Shown: in pieces, positions 35,394-42,418 of the stretch
Layout of the letters: each line of letters opens with the position of its first letter
Numbering within the stretch: position 1 is the first letter of the stretch
Assembly (NCBI RefSeq): GCF_017599305.1
Contig: NZ_JAGFWR010000011.1
Location: forward strand, 1-64,000
Direction of reading: 5' to 3'
Source of the DNA: Micromonospora antibiotica
GTDB lineage: Bacteria > Actinomycetota > Actinomycetes > Mycobacteriales > Micromonosporaceae
Length of the DNA stretch: 64,000 nucleotides
Notes under the pieces: model-generated
What the model was told of the DNA's origin: nothing
Database searches by the model: none
The model's input: only the letters and a program-made list of their open reading frames with translations
Program-made: the position numbers and the translations under genes

Positions 35394-35399
35394 TAATGT
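35394..35399 (+). promoter_or_regulatory. putative -10 box of the SGNH operon
   Basis: TAATGT, six bases before ATG 35406, with no ribosome site between; an overlapping GATAAT is also present. It suggests a leaderless operon transcript. Confidence 0.45.
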
Positions 35400-35405
35400 C
35401 GCTGT

Positions 35406-36455
35406 ATGGGGGTGGCTGGTTCCGTCGTACCGGTGGTTCCGCGCTGGCATCGCGCCCGACAGGTCGCCCGGCTGGCGGCGATCGGCACGGGCGCCACCGC
35501 GGCGGCCGTCGCCGCGACCGGCGGGGTGCTGCTCGGCCAGGCCCGGCAGGCCCGACGCACCATCCCGATGGCGCAGGCCCCACCGCCGCGCTGCGACGGC
35601 GTCTACGGTGCCAAGATCCCCGGGACACCGCTGACCATGGTGATCCTCGGCGACTCCTCCGCCGCCAGTTACGGGGTGCTGCGGCGGCGGGAGACCCTGG
35701 GTTCGCTGCTGGCCACCGGGCTGTCCCGGCGACTGCACCGGGCCGTACGGGTGCACCGCTTCGCCGTGGTCGGCGCGCTCTCCGCCGGGCTCCGGCCGCA
35801 GGTCGAGGCCGCCCTGGAATGCGCACCGGACATCGCGGTGATCATGGTCGGCGGCAACGACGTCACCAACCGGTCGCCATACTCCGTGGCGGTCCGGCAC
35901 CTGGTCGACGCGGTCCGCGCGCTGCGCGCCGCCGGCTGCGAGGTGGTCGTCGGGACCTGCCCCGACCTGGGCGCGATCCAGCCGATCCAACCCCCGCTGC
36001 GCTGGTTGGCCCGCCGGTGGAGCCGGCAGCTCGCCGCCGCCCAGACGGTCGCGGTGGTCGAGGCGGGCGGCTGGACGGTCTCCCTCGGTGACCTGCTCGG
36101 CCCCCGGTTCTCCGCCGAACCGACCCGGATGTTCGCCTCGGACCGGTTCCACCCGTCCGCCGAGGGGTACGCGATGGCCGCCGCCGCGCTCCTGCCGACC
36201 GTACTGTCGGCGCTCGGCGGCGGGGAACGCCGACCCGCCCCGGGCCGGAGCGACGGCGTGCGGTCGCTGCCCGAGGCCGCCCAGGAAGCAGCCCGGCACG
36301 CCGGCACGGAGGTCAGCGGCGCGCAGCTCCGGGGTCGGGAGCGCGGCCCCGCCGGCCGCTGGGCGCAACTGCGGCGGCGGGCCTTCTTCGGCGTCGGCGC
36401 GGTGCCGCAGTCCGGTGCCGCCGCCGACTCACCCCAACTGGAGGAACTGGCATGA
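35406..36455 (+). CDS. SGNH/GDSL-family hydrolase, first of a tandem pair
   Basis: A 349-residue predicted esterase or deacetylase. A hydrophobic N-terminal segment (LAAIGTGATAAAVAATGGVLL, about 23-43) is likely a membrane anchor. Catalytic blocks are intact: Ser84 in ILGDSSA, the oxyanion Asn in VGGNDV, and Asp246/His249 in DRFHPS. A roughly 85-residue Arg/Ala/Gly-rich C-terminal tail follows that its neighbour lacks. ATG 35406 appears leaderless. Its stop overlaps the start of a 30-codon ORF, and the downstream paralogue follows at once. The substrate is unknown; cell-wall polysaccharide or lipid acyl groups are plausible. Confidence 0.9.
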   Translation: MGVAGSVVPVVPRWHRARQVARLAAIGTGATAAAVAATGGVLLGQARQARRTIPMAQAPPPRCDGVYGAKIPGTPLTMVILGDSSAASYGVLRRRETLGSLLATGLSRRLHRAVRVHRFAVVGALSAGLRPQVEAALECAPDIAVIMVGGNDVTNRSPYSVAVRHLVDAVRALRAAGCEVVVGTCPDLGAIQPIQPPLRWLARRWSRQLAAAQTVAVVEAGGWTVSLGDLLGPRFSAEPTRMFASDRFHPSAEGYAMAAAALLPTVLSALGGGERRPAPGRSDGVRSLPEAAQEAARHAGTEVSGAQLRGRERGPAGRWAQLRRRAFFGVGAVPQSGAAADSPQLEELA

Positions 36456-36544
36456 GCGAGCACAGTGAGCGAACCACCGGGTGCCACGAATGCCACGCCG
36501 CGCCGGTCGGCATCGACGTGCACCTGCCGACGGTGACGCCATGA
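36452..36544 (+). CDS. 30-codon mini-ORF with CHECH motif, bridging two SGNH genes
   Basis: The ATG overlaps the TGA of the upstream SGNH gene (ATGA, 36452-36455). Its own TGA overlaps the ATG of the downstream SGNH gene (ATGA, 36541-36544). GGAGGAA lies 5 nt before the ATG, while the downstream gene has no ribosome site of its own. The peptide begins MSEHSERTTG, continues CHECHAAPVG and ends IDVHLPTVTP. Cys11, His12, Cys14 and His15 with nearby histidines could bind metal. No homologue is known to me. It either encodes a small protein or serves as a translational bridge. Confidence 0.6.
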   Translation: MSEHSERTTGCHECHAAPVGIDVHLPTVTP

Positions 36545-37344
36545 CCGGCCGGTCCGTGGGCGGCGAGCTCGCCGTACGCCTCGGTAAGGCCGCGGCGGTC
36601 TCCCTGGTCGCCGGGACGATCGGCGGGGCGGCGGTGCTCGCCGGCCAGGCGGTGGCGGCCCGCAACCGCGACTACGCCCAGCCCGAACTGGGCCTGGCGC
36701 TGCGGGCCACGGTCGGCCGGGCCGGTGCCCCACCGCTGCGGCTGGTGCTGCTCGGGGACTCCTCGGCGCTCGGTGTCGGGGTGGGCCGCTTCGACGAGAC
36801 GGTCGGCGGTCAACTCGCCTACCTGCTGGCCGAGGGGCCGACCGGTCGTCGGGTGCACCTGTCCAGCGTGGGGGTGTCCGGCTCCCGCTCCACCGATCTG
36901 TCCACCCAGGTGGCGCGGGCGCTGCTCGGGGACCGGCCGGACGTGGCGGTGGTGCTGATCGGGGCGAACGACGCCACGGCGATGAGCCGGCCGTTGGAGG
37001 CGGCGGCGTACCTCGCCTCGGCGGTGCGCCGGCTGCGGGAGGCCCGGGTCGAGGTCGTCGTCGGCACCTGCCCGGACCTGGGGGCGGTGCGCGCGGTGGC
37101 CCCGCCGCTGCGGCAGGTGATCGGGTGGTCGGGCCGGCGGGTCGCGAGGGCACAGACCGCCGCCGTGCTGGACGCCGGGGGCACGGTCGTCGACCTGGGT
37201 ACGGAGACCGGGCCGGTGTTCCGGGCCGACGCCGGGACGCTGTGTCACGACGGCTTCCACCCGTCCGCCGACGGTTACCGGGTGTGGGCGCACGCCCTGC
37301 TGCCGGCGGTGGTCGCCGCCGCGAACGTCGCCTCCCGGCACTGA
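36541..37344 (+). CDS. SGNH/GDSL-family hydrolase, second of a tandem pair
   Basis: A 267-residue paralogue of the preceding hydrolase. N-terminal hydrophobic segment AAAVSLVAGTIGGAAVLAGQAV. Ser74 in LLGDSSALGVG, Asn in IGANDAT, Asp237/His240 in HDGFHPSADGY. The shared EVVVGTCPDLGA block shows the two arose by duplication. ATG 36541 overlaps the mini-ORF stop and lacks its own ribosome site, so expression probably depends on coupling. No terminator was seen; the following 249 bp hold GC-rich degenerate repeats and the thiolase promoter region. Confidence 0.9.
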   Translation: MTGRSVGGELAVRLGKAAAVSLVAGTIGGAAVLAGQAVAARNRDYAQPELGLALRATVGRAGAPPLRLVLLGDSSALGVGVGRFDETVGGQLAYLLAEGPTGRRVHLSSVGVSGSRSTDLSTQVARALLGDRPDVAVVLIGANDATAMSRPLEAAAYLASAVRRLREARVEVVVGTCPDLGAVRAVAPPLRQVIGWSGRRVARAQTAAVLDAGGTVVDLGTETGPVFRADAGTLCHDGFHPSADGYRVWAHALLPAVVAAANVASRH

Positions 37345-37565
37345 CCGACCCCGGACCCGGCCCGACGGTCTGGCGTACCCGCCCGGCGGTCCGGCGCACC
37401 CCGCCCGGCGGCCGGGCGTGCCCCGGCGGTCCGGCGTGGCCCCGCGGTCCGGCTTACCCCGGCCGGCGTAGCCCGGGCCGGCGGGTCCGAGCTGCCGGCG
37501 GGGTCGACGCCGCCACCGGCATGCCGCCCGGGTGACATTTCCCGCTGGTCGGGCTGCTTCCGCGC

Positions 37566-37587
37566 CAAGTTACCGTCAAGTTAACGT
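37566..37587. promoter_or_regulatory. tandem 11-bp direct repeat before the thiolase gene
   Basis: CAAGTTACCGT followed immediately by CAAGTTAACGT, 6 bp before ATG 37594. One helical turn per repeat suggests a regulator binding one DNA face. It is notably AT-rich for this genome. Confidence 0.45.
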
Positions 37588-37593
37588 TGGTTC

Positions 37594-38856
37594 ATGCCGA
37601 TTGAGTCGTCCCGCGACGCCGTCATCGTCGCCACCGCCCGGTCCCCCATCGGCCGCGCGTTCAAGGGTTCCCTGCGCGAGGTCCGCCCGGACGACCTCGC
37701 CGCCACCATCGTCCAGGCCGCGCTGGACAAGGTTCCCGGGCTCGACCCGACCACCATCGACGACCTCTACCTCGGGTGCGGGCTGCCCGGCGGCGAGCAG
37801 GGCTTCAACCTGGCCCGGGTGGTCGCCACCCTGATGGGCCTGGACGGGCTGCCCGGTGCCACCCTCACCCGCTACTGCGCGTCGTCGTTGCAGACCACCC
37901 GGATGGCGATGCACGCGATCCGGGCCGGTGAGGGCGACGTCTTCGTCTCCGCCGGGGTCGAGATGGTCTCCCGGTACGCCCGGGGCAACTCCGACACCCT
38001 GCCACCCGAGGCGCAGGCGCTGGTCGGCGGTGGCTGGGAGAACCCGCGCTTCGCCGAGGCCCGGCAGCGGTCGGTGGCCCGCGCGCAGGGCGACGCCGAG
38101 GTGTGGACCGACCCGCGCGACGCCGGGCAGCTCCCCGACATCTACCTGGCGATGGGGCAGACGGCGGAGAACCTGGCCCAGGTGTACGACGTCACCCGGG
38201 AGGAGATGGACGCGTTCGGCGTCCGCAGCCAGAACCTCGCCGAGAAGGCCATCGCCGACGGCTTCTGGGCCCGCGAGATCACCCCGGTCACCACCCCGGA
38301 CGGCAGCGTGGTCGACACCGACGACGGCCCCCGCGCCGGGGTCACCCTGGAGGCGGTGGCCGGGCTGAAGCCGGTCTTCCGCCCGGACGGCCGGATCACC
38401 GCCGGCAACTGCTGCCCGCTCAACGACGGGGCCGCCGCCGTGGTGGTGATGAGCGCCCAGCGGGCCGACGAGCTGGGGCTGACCCCGCTGGCCCGGATCG
38501 TCTCCACCGGCGTCACCGCCCTGTCGCCGGAGATCATGGGCCTCGGCCCGGTCGAGGCGTCCCGGCAGGCGCTGCGCCGGGCCGGGATGACCGTCGACGA
38601 CGTCGACCTGGTCGAGATCAACGAGGCGTTCGCCGCCCAGGTGATCCCGTCGTACCGGCAGCTCGGCATCCCCGAGGACAAGGTCAACGTGATGGGCGGG
38701 GCGATCGCCGTCGGCCACCCGTTCGGGATGACCGGCGCCCGGATCACCGGCACCCTGCTCAACGCCCTGCAGTGGCACGACAAGACCATCGGCCTGGAGA
38801 CCATGTGCGTCGGCGGCGGTCAGGGCATGGCGATGGTGCTCGAACGGCTCAGCTGA
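37594..38856 (+). CDS. acetyl-CoA C-acyltransferase (thiolase)
   Basis: A thiolase of 420 residues, probably the beta-ketothiolase of fatty-acid oxidation or acetoacetyl-CoA metabolism. The acylated nucleophile Cys95 is in RYCASSLQ, His375 in AVGHPFGMTGAR, and the second catalytic Cys405 in MCVGGGQG; NEAFAAQ is also present. The histidine block reads HPFGMTG rather than the commoner HPIGxSG, a subfamily variation. ATG 37594 sits directly after a tandem 11-bp repeat and has no clear ribosome site. It is convergent with a small gene 4 bp away. Confidence 0.94.
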   Translation: MPIESSRDAVIVATARSPIGRAFKGSLREVRPDDLAATIVQAALDKVPGLDPTTIDDLYLGCGLPGGEQGFNLARVVATLMGLDGLPGATLTRYCASSLQTTRMAMHAIRAGEGDVFVSAGVEMVSRYARGNSDTLPPEAQALVGGGWENPRFAEARQRSVARAQGDAEVWTDPRDAGQLPDIYLAMGQTAENLAQVYDVTREEMDAFGVRSQNLAEKAIADGFWAREITPVTTPDGSVVDTDDGPRAGVTLEAVAGLKPVFRPDGRITAGNCCPLNDGAAAVVVMSAQRADELGLTPLARIVSTGVTALSPEIMGLGPVEASRQALRRAGMTVDDVDLVEINEAFAAQVIPSYRQLGIPEDKVNVMGGAIAVGHPFGMTGARITGTLLNALQWHDKTIGLETMCVGGGQGMAMVLERLS

Positions 38857-38860
38857 GCCG

Positions 38861-39181
38861 CTACAACGCGCCGCGGGTCGCCGTCACCAGGGCGGCGGCC
38901 CCGGCCAGCACCGCCTCCGGCGGGCCGGCGGCCACCAGGTCCGCCGTGACCACCCGGAGCTGGTCGGGCAGCGCCATCGGGTGCGCCAACCGGGGTACGT
39001 CCCGCCGGGGCTCACCCTCCGCGTCGGCCGCCAGGTCGGCGACCTCCTGCACCAGCTTGTGCACCAGGTCGGCCCGGGACACGTTGCCGCCCTCGGCGAC
39101 CGCCGCCCAGCGCGGCTGCTGCCAGTGGCCCACCTGACGGACCAGCAGGTCCACCGCCCGGCCCAACTCCGCTGCGCTCAT
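38861..39181 (-). CDS. small conserved-type protein of unknown function
   Basis: A 106-residue, mostly helical soluble protein: MSAAELGRAVDLLVRQVGHW at the start, an acidic/hydrophobic middle and an Ala-rich C-terminus. The ADLVHKLVQEVADLAADAEG segment with spaced acidic residues recalls MazG-like all-alpha proteins, but I would not name it. ATG 39181 has no ribosome site. A TAGACT box (39190-39195, minus strand) ends 8 nt before it, suggesting near-leaderless expression. It converges with the thiolase gene. Confidence 0.7.
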   Translation of the reverse strand: MSAAELGRAVDLLVRQVGHWQQPRWAAVAEGGNVSRADLVHKLVQEVADLAADAEGEPRRDVPRLAHPMALPDQLRVVTADLVAAGPPEAVLAGAAALVTATRGAL

Positions 39182-39190
39182 CGTCGGCGA

Positions 39191-39220
39191 GTCTACGCAC
39201 CCCGGTCGGGGTGCGTAGAC
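39191..39220. promoter_or_regulatory. perfect 30-bp palindrome in the promoter of the small gene
   Basis: GTCTACGCACCCCG and its exact complement, separated by 2 bp. It covers the putative TAGACT -10 box of the gene starting at 39181. It may be an operator or, read as RNA, part of a terminator. Confidence 0.6.
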
Positions 39221-39222
39221 GA

Positions 39223-39261
39223 CGACGCCCGCCGCCGCAGGGTGCACGGTGGCGGGCGTCG
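39223..39261 (-). terminator. hairpin terminator of the Bax inhibitor-1 family gene
   Basis: A perfect 11-bp stem (39223-39233 with 39251-39261), 13 nt beyond the stop. There is no T-run. Confidence 0.6.
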
Positions 39262-39273
39262 GGTGCGAAAGCG

Positions 39274-40095
39274 TCAGTCGTCACCCTGGAAGTAGCTGAT
39301 CAGACGGAGCATCTCCAGGTAGAGCCAGACGAGGCTGACCACGATGCCGAACGCCGCCGTCCAGGAGTAGCGGGCCGGCAGCCCCATCCGGACACCGTCC
39401 TCGACCTCCTTGAAGCTGAGCACGAAGCTCAGCGAGGCGACCACGATGCAGACCAGGCTGAAGCCGATGGCCAGCGGGCTGCCGTCGCGCAGGCCGGTGT
39501 TCACGCCGAACAGCGCGAGCACCAGGTTGATCAGCATGACGGCGAACAGGCCCGCCATCACGGCGATCATGCCCTTGACGAACTTGGGGGTGGCCCGGAT
39601 GACGCGCGCCTTGTAGAGGATGGTCATCACGAAGAAGACGCCGAAGGTGGCGACCACGGCCTGGAGCACGATGCCCTGGTAGGCCGTTTCGTAGACCTTG
39701 CTGACCAGGCCGACGAACGCGCCCTCGACGATCGCGTACGCGACGACCAGCGCCGGGTTGGCGACCCGGGAGAACGAGATGATCAGCCCGAGGACCAGGC
39801 CGACCATCGCGGCGCCGATCCAGGCGACGCCGAGCACCGAATCCGGCACCAGGATCCAGGCGGCGGCGGCGGAGACGCCGAGGATCGCCAGGAGCGTGAC
39901 GGTCTTGACGACGACGTCGTCGAGGGTCATCGTGCCGGACACCTTCGGGGCGACCGGGGAACCGGGCTGACCCGGGTACTGCTGGGGAACGCCGGGCTGT
40001 CCGTAACCGTACGGCCCGGGCTGGGCGTACCCGGCGGAGCGCTCTCGCTCGGCCGCCTGGCCGAGCCGGGCGAGCACCGGGTTCGAGGTCTTCAC
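39274..40095 (-). CDS. Bax inhibitor-1/YccA family membrane protein
   Basis: 273 residues: a Gly/Pro/Tyr/Gln-rich cytoplasmic N-terminus (about 20-47), then seven hydrophobic helices (TLLAILGVSAAAAWILV through AAFGIVVSLVWLYLEMLRLISYF). This is the usual architecture of bacterial Bax inhibitor-1 family proteins (YccA/YetJ), which include pH-sensitive calcium leak channels. The YetJ-type aspartate pair near the C-terminus is not clearly preserved, so ion function is uncertain. GTG 40095 has GGGAGG upstream. It lies downstream of the tRNA gene on the same strand. Confidence 0.92.
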   Translation of the reverse strand: MKTSNPVLARLGQAAERERSAGYAQPGPYGYGQPGVPQQYPGQPGSPVAPKVSGTMTLDDVVVKTVTLLAILGVSAAAAWILVPDSVLGVAWIGAAMVGLVLGLIISFSRVANPALVVAYAIVEGAFVGLVSKVYETAYQGIVLQAVVATFGVFFVMTILYKARVIRATPKFVKGMIAVMAGLFAVMLINLVLALFGVNTGLRDGSPLAIGFSLVCIVVASLSFVLSFKEVEDGVRMGLPARYSWTAAFGIVVSLVWLYLEMLRLISYFQGDD

Positions 40096-40205
40096 TGTCT
40101 CAGGCCTCCCTCAGGGGGTCAGTCGCACGCAAACGTGCACTCCCAGGGTAAACGGCCCGGTGGCAGCCGGTACGGCCGGGACGCTGTGGGAAAGCTGAGA
40201 GTGTG

Positions 40206-40289
40206 TGGTGCCCGGGGCGGGTCTCGAACCCGCACGCCTTGCGGCAGCCGCTTTTAAGGCGGCCGTGTCTGCCGTTCCACCACCCGGGC
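40206..40289 (-). tRNA. bldA: tRNA-Leu (anticodon UAA), bldA type
   Basis: An 84-nt gene with encoded CCA. All arms pair: acceptor GCCCGGG/CCCGGGC; D arm GTG/CAC; anticodon stem GCCGC/GCGGC around loop CTTAAAA with anticodon TAA at 40254-40256; a long variable arm TGCC-GCAA-GGCG; T arm GCGGG/CCCGC with TTCGAGA. The long variable arm and anticodon identify tRNA-Leu(UAA). In Streptomyces this is bldA, the tRNA for the rare TTA codon that controls development and antibiotics. An upstream TACCGT box (40327-40332, minus strand) may be its -10. Confidence 0.97.
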
Positions 40290-40369
40290 GAAAGCGCGTC
40301 GCGTCGATGCGCGGCGGTGCAGTCCCACGGTAACCGGTCCGTGTCGCCCCGGCGTACCCGGCGACGCGA

Positions 40370-40401
40370 ACGCCCCTGCCCGCTCCGGCGGGCAGGGGCG
40401 T
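40370..40401 (-). terminator. hairpin terminator of ndh
   Basis: A perfect 14-bp stem (ACGCCCCTGCCCGC with its complement) and a TCCG loop, 18 nt beyond the NDH-2 stop, separating it from the tRNA gene. Confidence 0.75.
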
Positions 40402-40419
40402 CCGGTGTCGGAGCGAAGG

Positions 40420-41757
40420 TCAGGCCGCCCTGCTGGTGATCGGGATCGGCTGCGACGCCTCCGCGAACTCCTCCCGCGGATCGTGCAGCTGACCGAGCGC
40501 GACCACCTCACGCTTGAGGAAGAAGGCCAGCGACCAGTCGACCACGACCCGGACCTTGCGGTTGAACGACGGGATCCGGCTCATGTGGTACGTCCGGTGC
40601 ATGAACCAGGCCGGCCAGCCCGTCATCTTGATGCCGTACACCTGGGCGACGCCCTTGTGCAGGCCAAGGCTGGCCACGCTGCCGGCGTGCTTGTGCTTGT
40701 AGTCGACAGGAGGCCGGCCCCGGACCACCAGGGCGATGTTGTCGGCCATCCGGGCGGCCTGCCGCACCGCGTGCTGGGCGCTCGGCGAGCAGTAGTTGCC
40801 CGGCTCCTTGGTGAGGTCCGGGACGGCCGCGCAGTCACCGGCGCTCCACGCCCCCTCGACCACCCGGTCGCCATCGACGACCTGGAGGGTGGGCAGGCAG
40901 GTGACCCGCCGCCGCTCGTCGCGGGGGAAGTCGGTGCGGTCCAGCATCGGCGACGGCTTCACCCCGGCCGTCCAGACGATGGTGTCGGAGCGGAAGCTGT
41001 CACCGTCGGAGAGCTTCACCACACCGTCGACGCAGGACTCCAGCCGGGTGTCCAACCGGATGTCCATGTTCCGCTTGAGCAACTGCTGCACCGTGTACGC
41101 GCCCATGTCCCGGTCGACCTCGGGCAGCACCCGCTGGGTCGCCTCGACCAGCACCCAGCGCATGTCGTCCGGTTCCAGCTCGGGGTAGTAGCGCAGCGCG
41201 TCCCGGGCCATGTCCTCCATCTCGGCCAACGCCTCGATGCCGGCGTAGCCGCCGCCGACGAAGGTGAAGGTCAACGCGGAGCGACGGACGTCGGGATCCG
41301 GCGTGGCGGCGGCCACGTCGAGCCGGTCCAGCACGTGGTTGCGCAGGTAGATGGCCTCACCGATGGTCTTGAAGCCGATCCCGTGCTCGTGCAGGCCGGG
41401 GATCGGCAGGGTGCGGGACACCGAGCCGGGGGCGACGACCACGTGGTCGTAGGGGATCTCCCGGGTCGGGCCGGAGATCGGCTGCACCACCGCGGTCTTG
41501 CGGCTGTGGTCGATCCGGGTCACCGCGCCAGCGACCACCTTGCACTTGCGCAACTCGCGCCGCAGCGGCACCACGGAGTGCCGGGGCGAGATGTTGCCGG
41601 CCGCCGCCTCGGGCAGGAACGGCTGGTAGGTCATGTGCGGCTGCGGGTCGACGACGACGACCTCGGCCTCACGGGAGCTCAGCTTCTTGGACAGGCGCAG
41701 AGCGGCGTACAGGCCCACGTGCCCGGCACCCACGACAAGGATCCGCTTCGGATTCAC
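40420..41757 (-). CDS. ndh: type II NADH dehydrogenase (NDH-2)
   Basis: A single-subunit FAD flavoprotein that oxidises NADH and reduces quinone without proton pumping. 445 residues: first dinucleotide loop VVGAGHVGLYAA near the N-terminus (FAD), second FVGGGYAGIEAL (NADH), GAWSAGDCAAVPD, and a C-terminal amphipathic stretch (GIKMTGWPAWFMHRTYHM) suited to peripheral membrane binding. GTG 41757 begins right at the Rossmann fold, with GGGGAAAG upstream. Motifs fit NDH-2, but a carotenoid-type or sulfide:quinone oxidoreductase cannot be entirely excluded. An inverted TGTGA/CACA site lies upstream. Confidence 0.9.
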   Translation of the reverse strand: MNPKRILVVGAGHVGLYAALRLSKKLSSREAEVVVVDPQPHMTYQPFLPEAAAGNISPRHSVVPLRRELRKCKVVAGAVTRIDHSRKTAVVQPISGPTREIPYDHVVVAPGSVSRTLPIPGLHEHGIGFKTIGEAIYLRNHVLDRLDVAAATPDPDVRRSALTFTFVGGGYAGIEALAEMEDMARDALRYYPELEPDDMRWVLVEATQRVLPEVDRDMGAYTVQQLLKRNMDIRLDTRLESCVDGVVKLSDGDSFRSDTIVWTAGVKPSPMLDRTDFPRDERRRVTCLPTLQVVDGDRVVEGAWSAGDCAAVPDLTKEPGNYCSPSAQHAVRQAARMADNIALVVRGRPPVDYKHKHAGSVASLGLHKGVAQVYGIKMTGWPAWFMHRTYHMSRIPSFNRKVRVVVDWSLAFFLKREVVALGQLHDPREEFAEASQPIPITSRAA

Positions 41758-41848
41758 GTATCCATCTTTCCCCGGGCGGCTGCGGTAATACCCCTCGAGA
41801 CCCCCATCTGTGACGGAGCACAACACCTGTGAGCTGCGCAACGTCGCG

Positions 41849-42418
41849 CTATCTGCGGCGCAGCAGCCAACCCAGCAGCCCGCTCAGACCCACCGCCACC
41901 AGCAGTCCGACCACCGTGGCGGTCTGGAAACCGTCATCCGGGCCGAGTTGCCCCGCCTGGGTCAGCAACACACCGATCACCGCGGAGGCCAGCAGCACCG
42001 CGCCGGCCCGGGTGAGCCAGCGCAGCACCACGTTCGGGTCGGTCACCCCGTCGTAGGGCAACACGGCCACCAGGGCGCAGAGGGTGTGCCCGAGGTAGAG
42101 CAGGGTCGCCACCGCCAGCAACCGCCACAACGCGATCGGGCGGTCGTAACCGGCCGAGGCGAACACCCAGCCGGCGACCGTGACCAGCGCGGCGAAGGTC
42201 GGCCAGACCCGGCGCGGGGCCACCGCCGGCAGCACCGCCACCACCGTCAGCGCGAGCAGCGACCGGGCCTGGAACAGCTCCACCGGGTACGCCAGCAGCA
42301 GACCGGCCAGCACCACCAGGAAGACCGCCCCGCGCACCAGCAACGGCAGCAGCGCCACCCGACGCACCGCCGTGCGGGCCGCCCGGACCCGCTCCCGGGC
42401 CGCGTCCACCGCGTTCAC
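41849..42418 (-). CDS. polytopic membrane protein of the MoxR-DUF58 cluster
   Basis: 189 residues with about six hydrophobic helices (for example GAVFLVVLAGLLLAYP, AALVTVAGWVFA, LLAVATLLYLGHTLCALVAVLP, VVGLLVAVGLSGLLGWLL) and a basic N-terminus. No family recognised. GTG 42418 overlaps the DUF58 stop by 4 bp, so it is the last member of a five-gene coupled cluster. It may anchor or export the DUF58/MoxR machinery; that is inference from position only. Confidence 0.82.
   Translation of the reverse strand: MNAVDAARERVRAARTAVRRVALLPLLVRGAVFLVVLAGLLLAYPVELFQARSLLALTVVAVLPAVAPRRVWPTFAALVTVAGWVFASAGYDRPIALWRLLAVATLLYLGHTLCALVAVLPYDGVTDPNVVLRWLTRAGAVLLASAVIGVLLTQAGQLGPDDGFQTATVVGLLVAVGLSGLLGWLLRRR

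Noticed and set aside
37345..37560. A gene or ncRNA between the SGNH pair and the thiolase
   Set aside because: Only degenerate CCCGGCGGTCCGGCG-like reiterations are present; no ribosome site, codon pattern or stable unique fold was seen.
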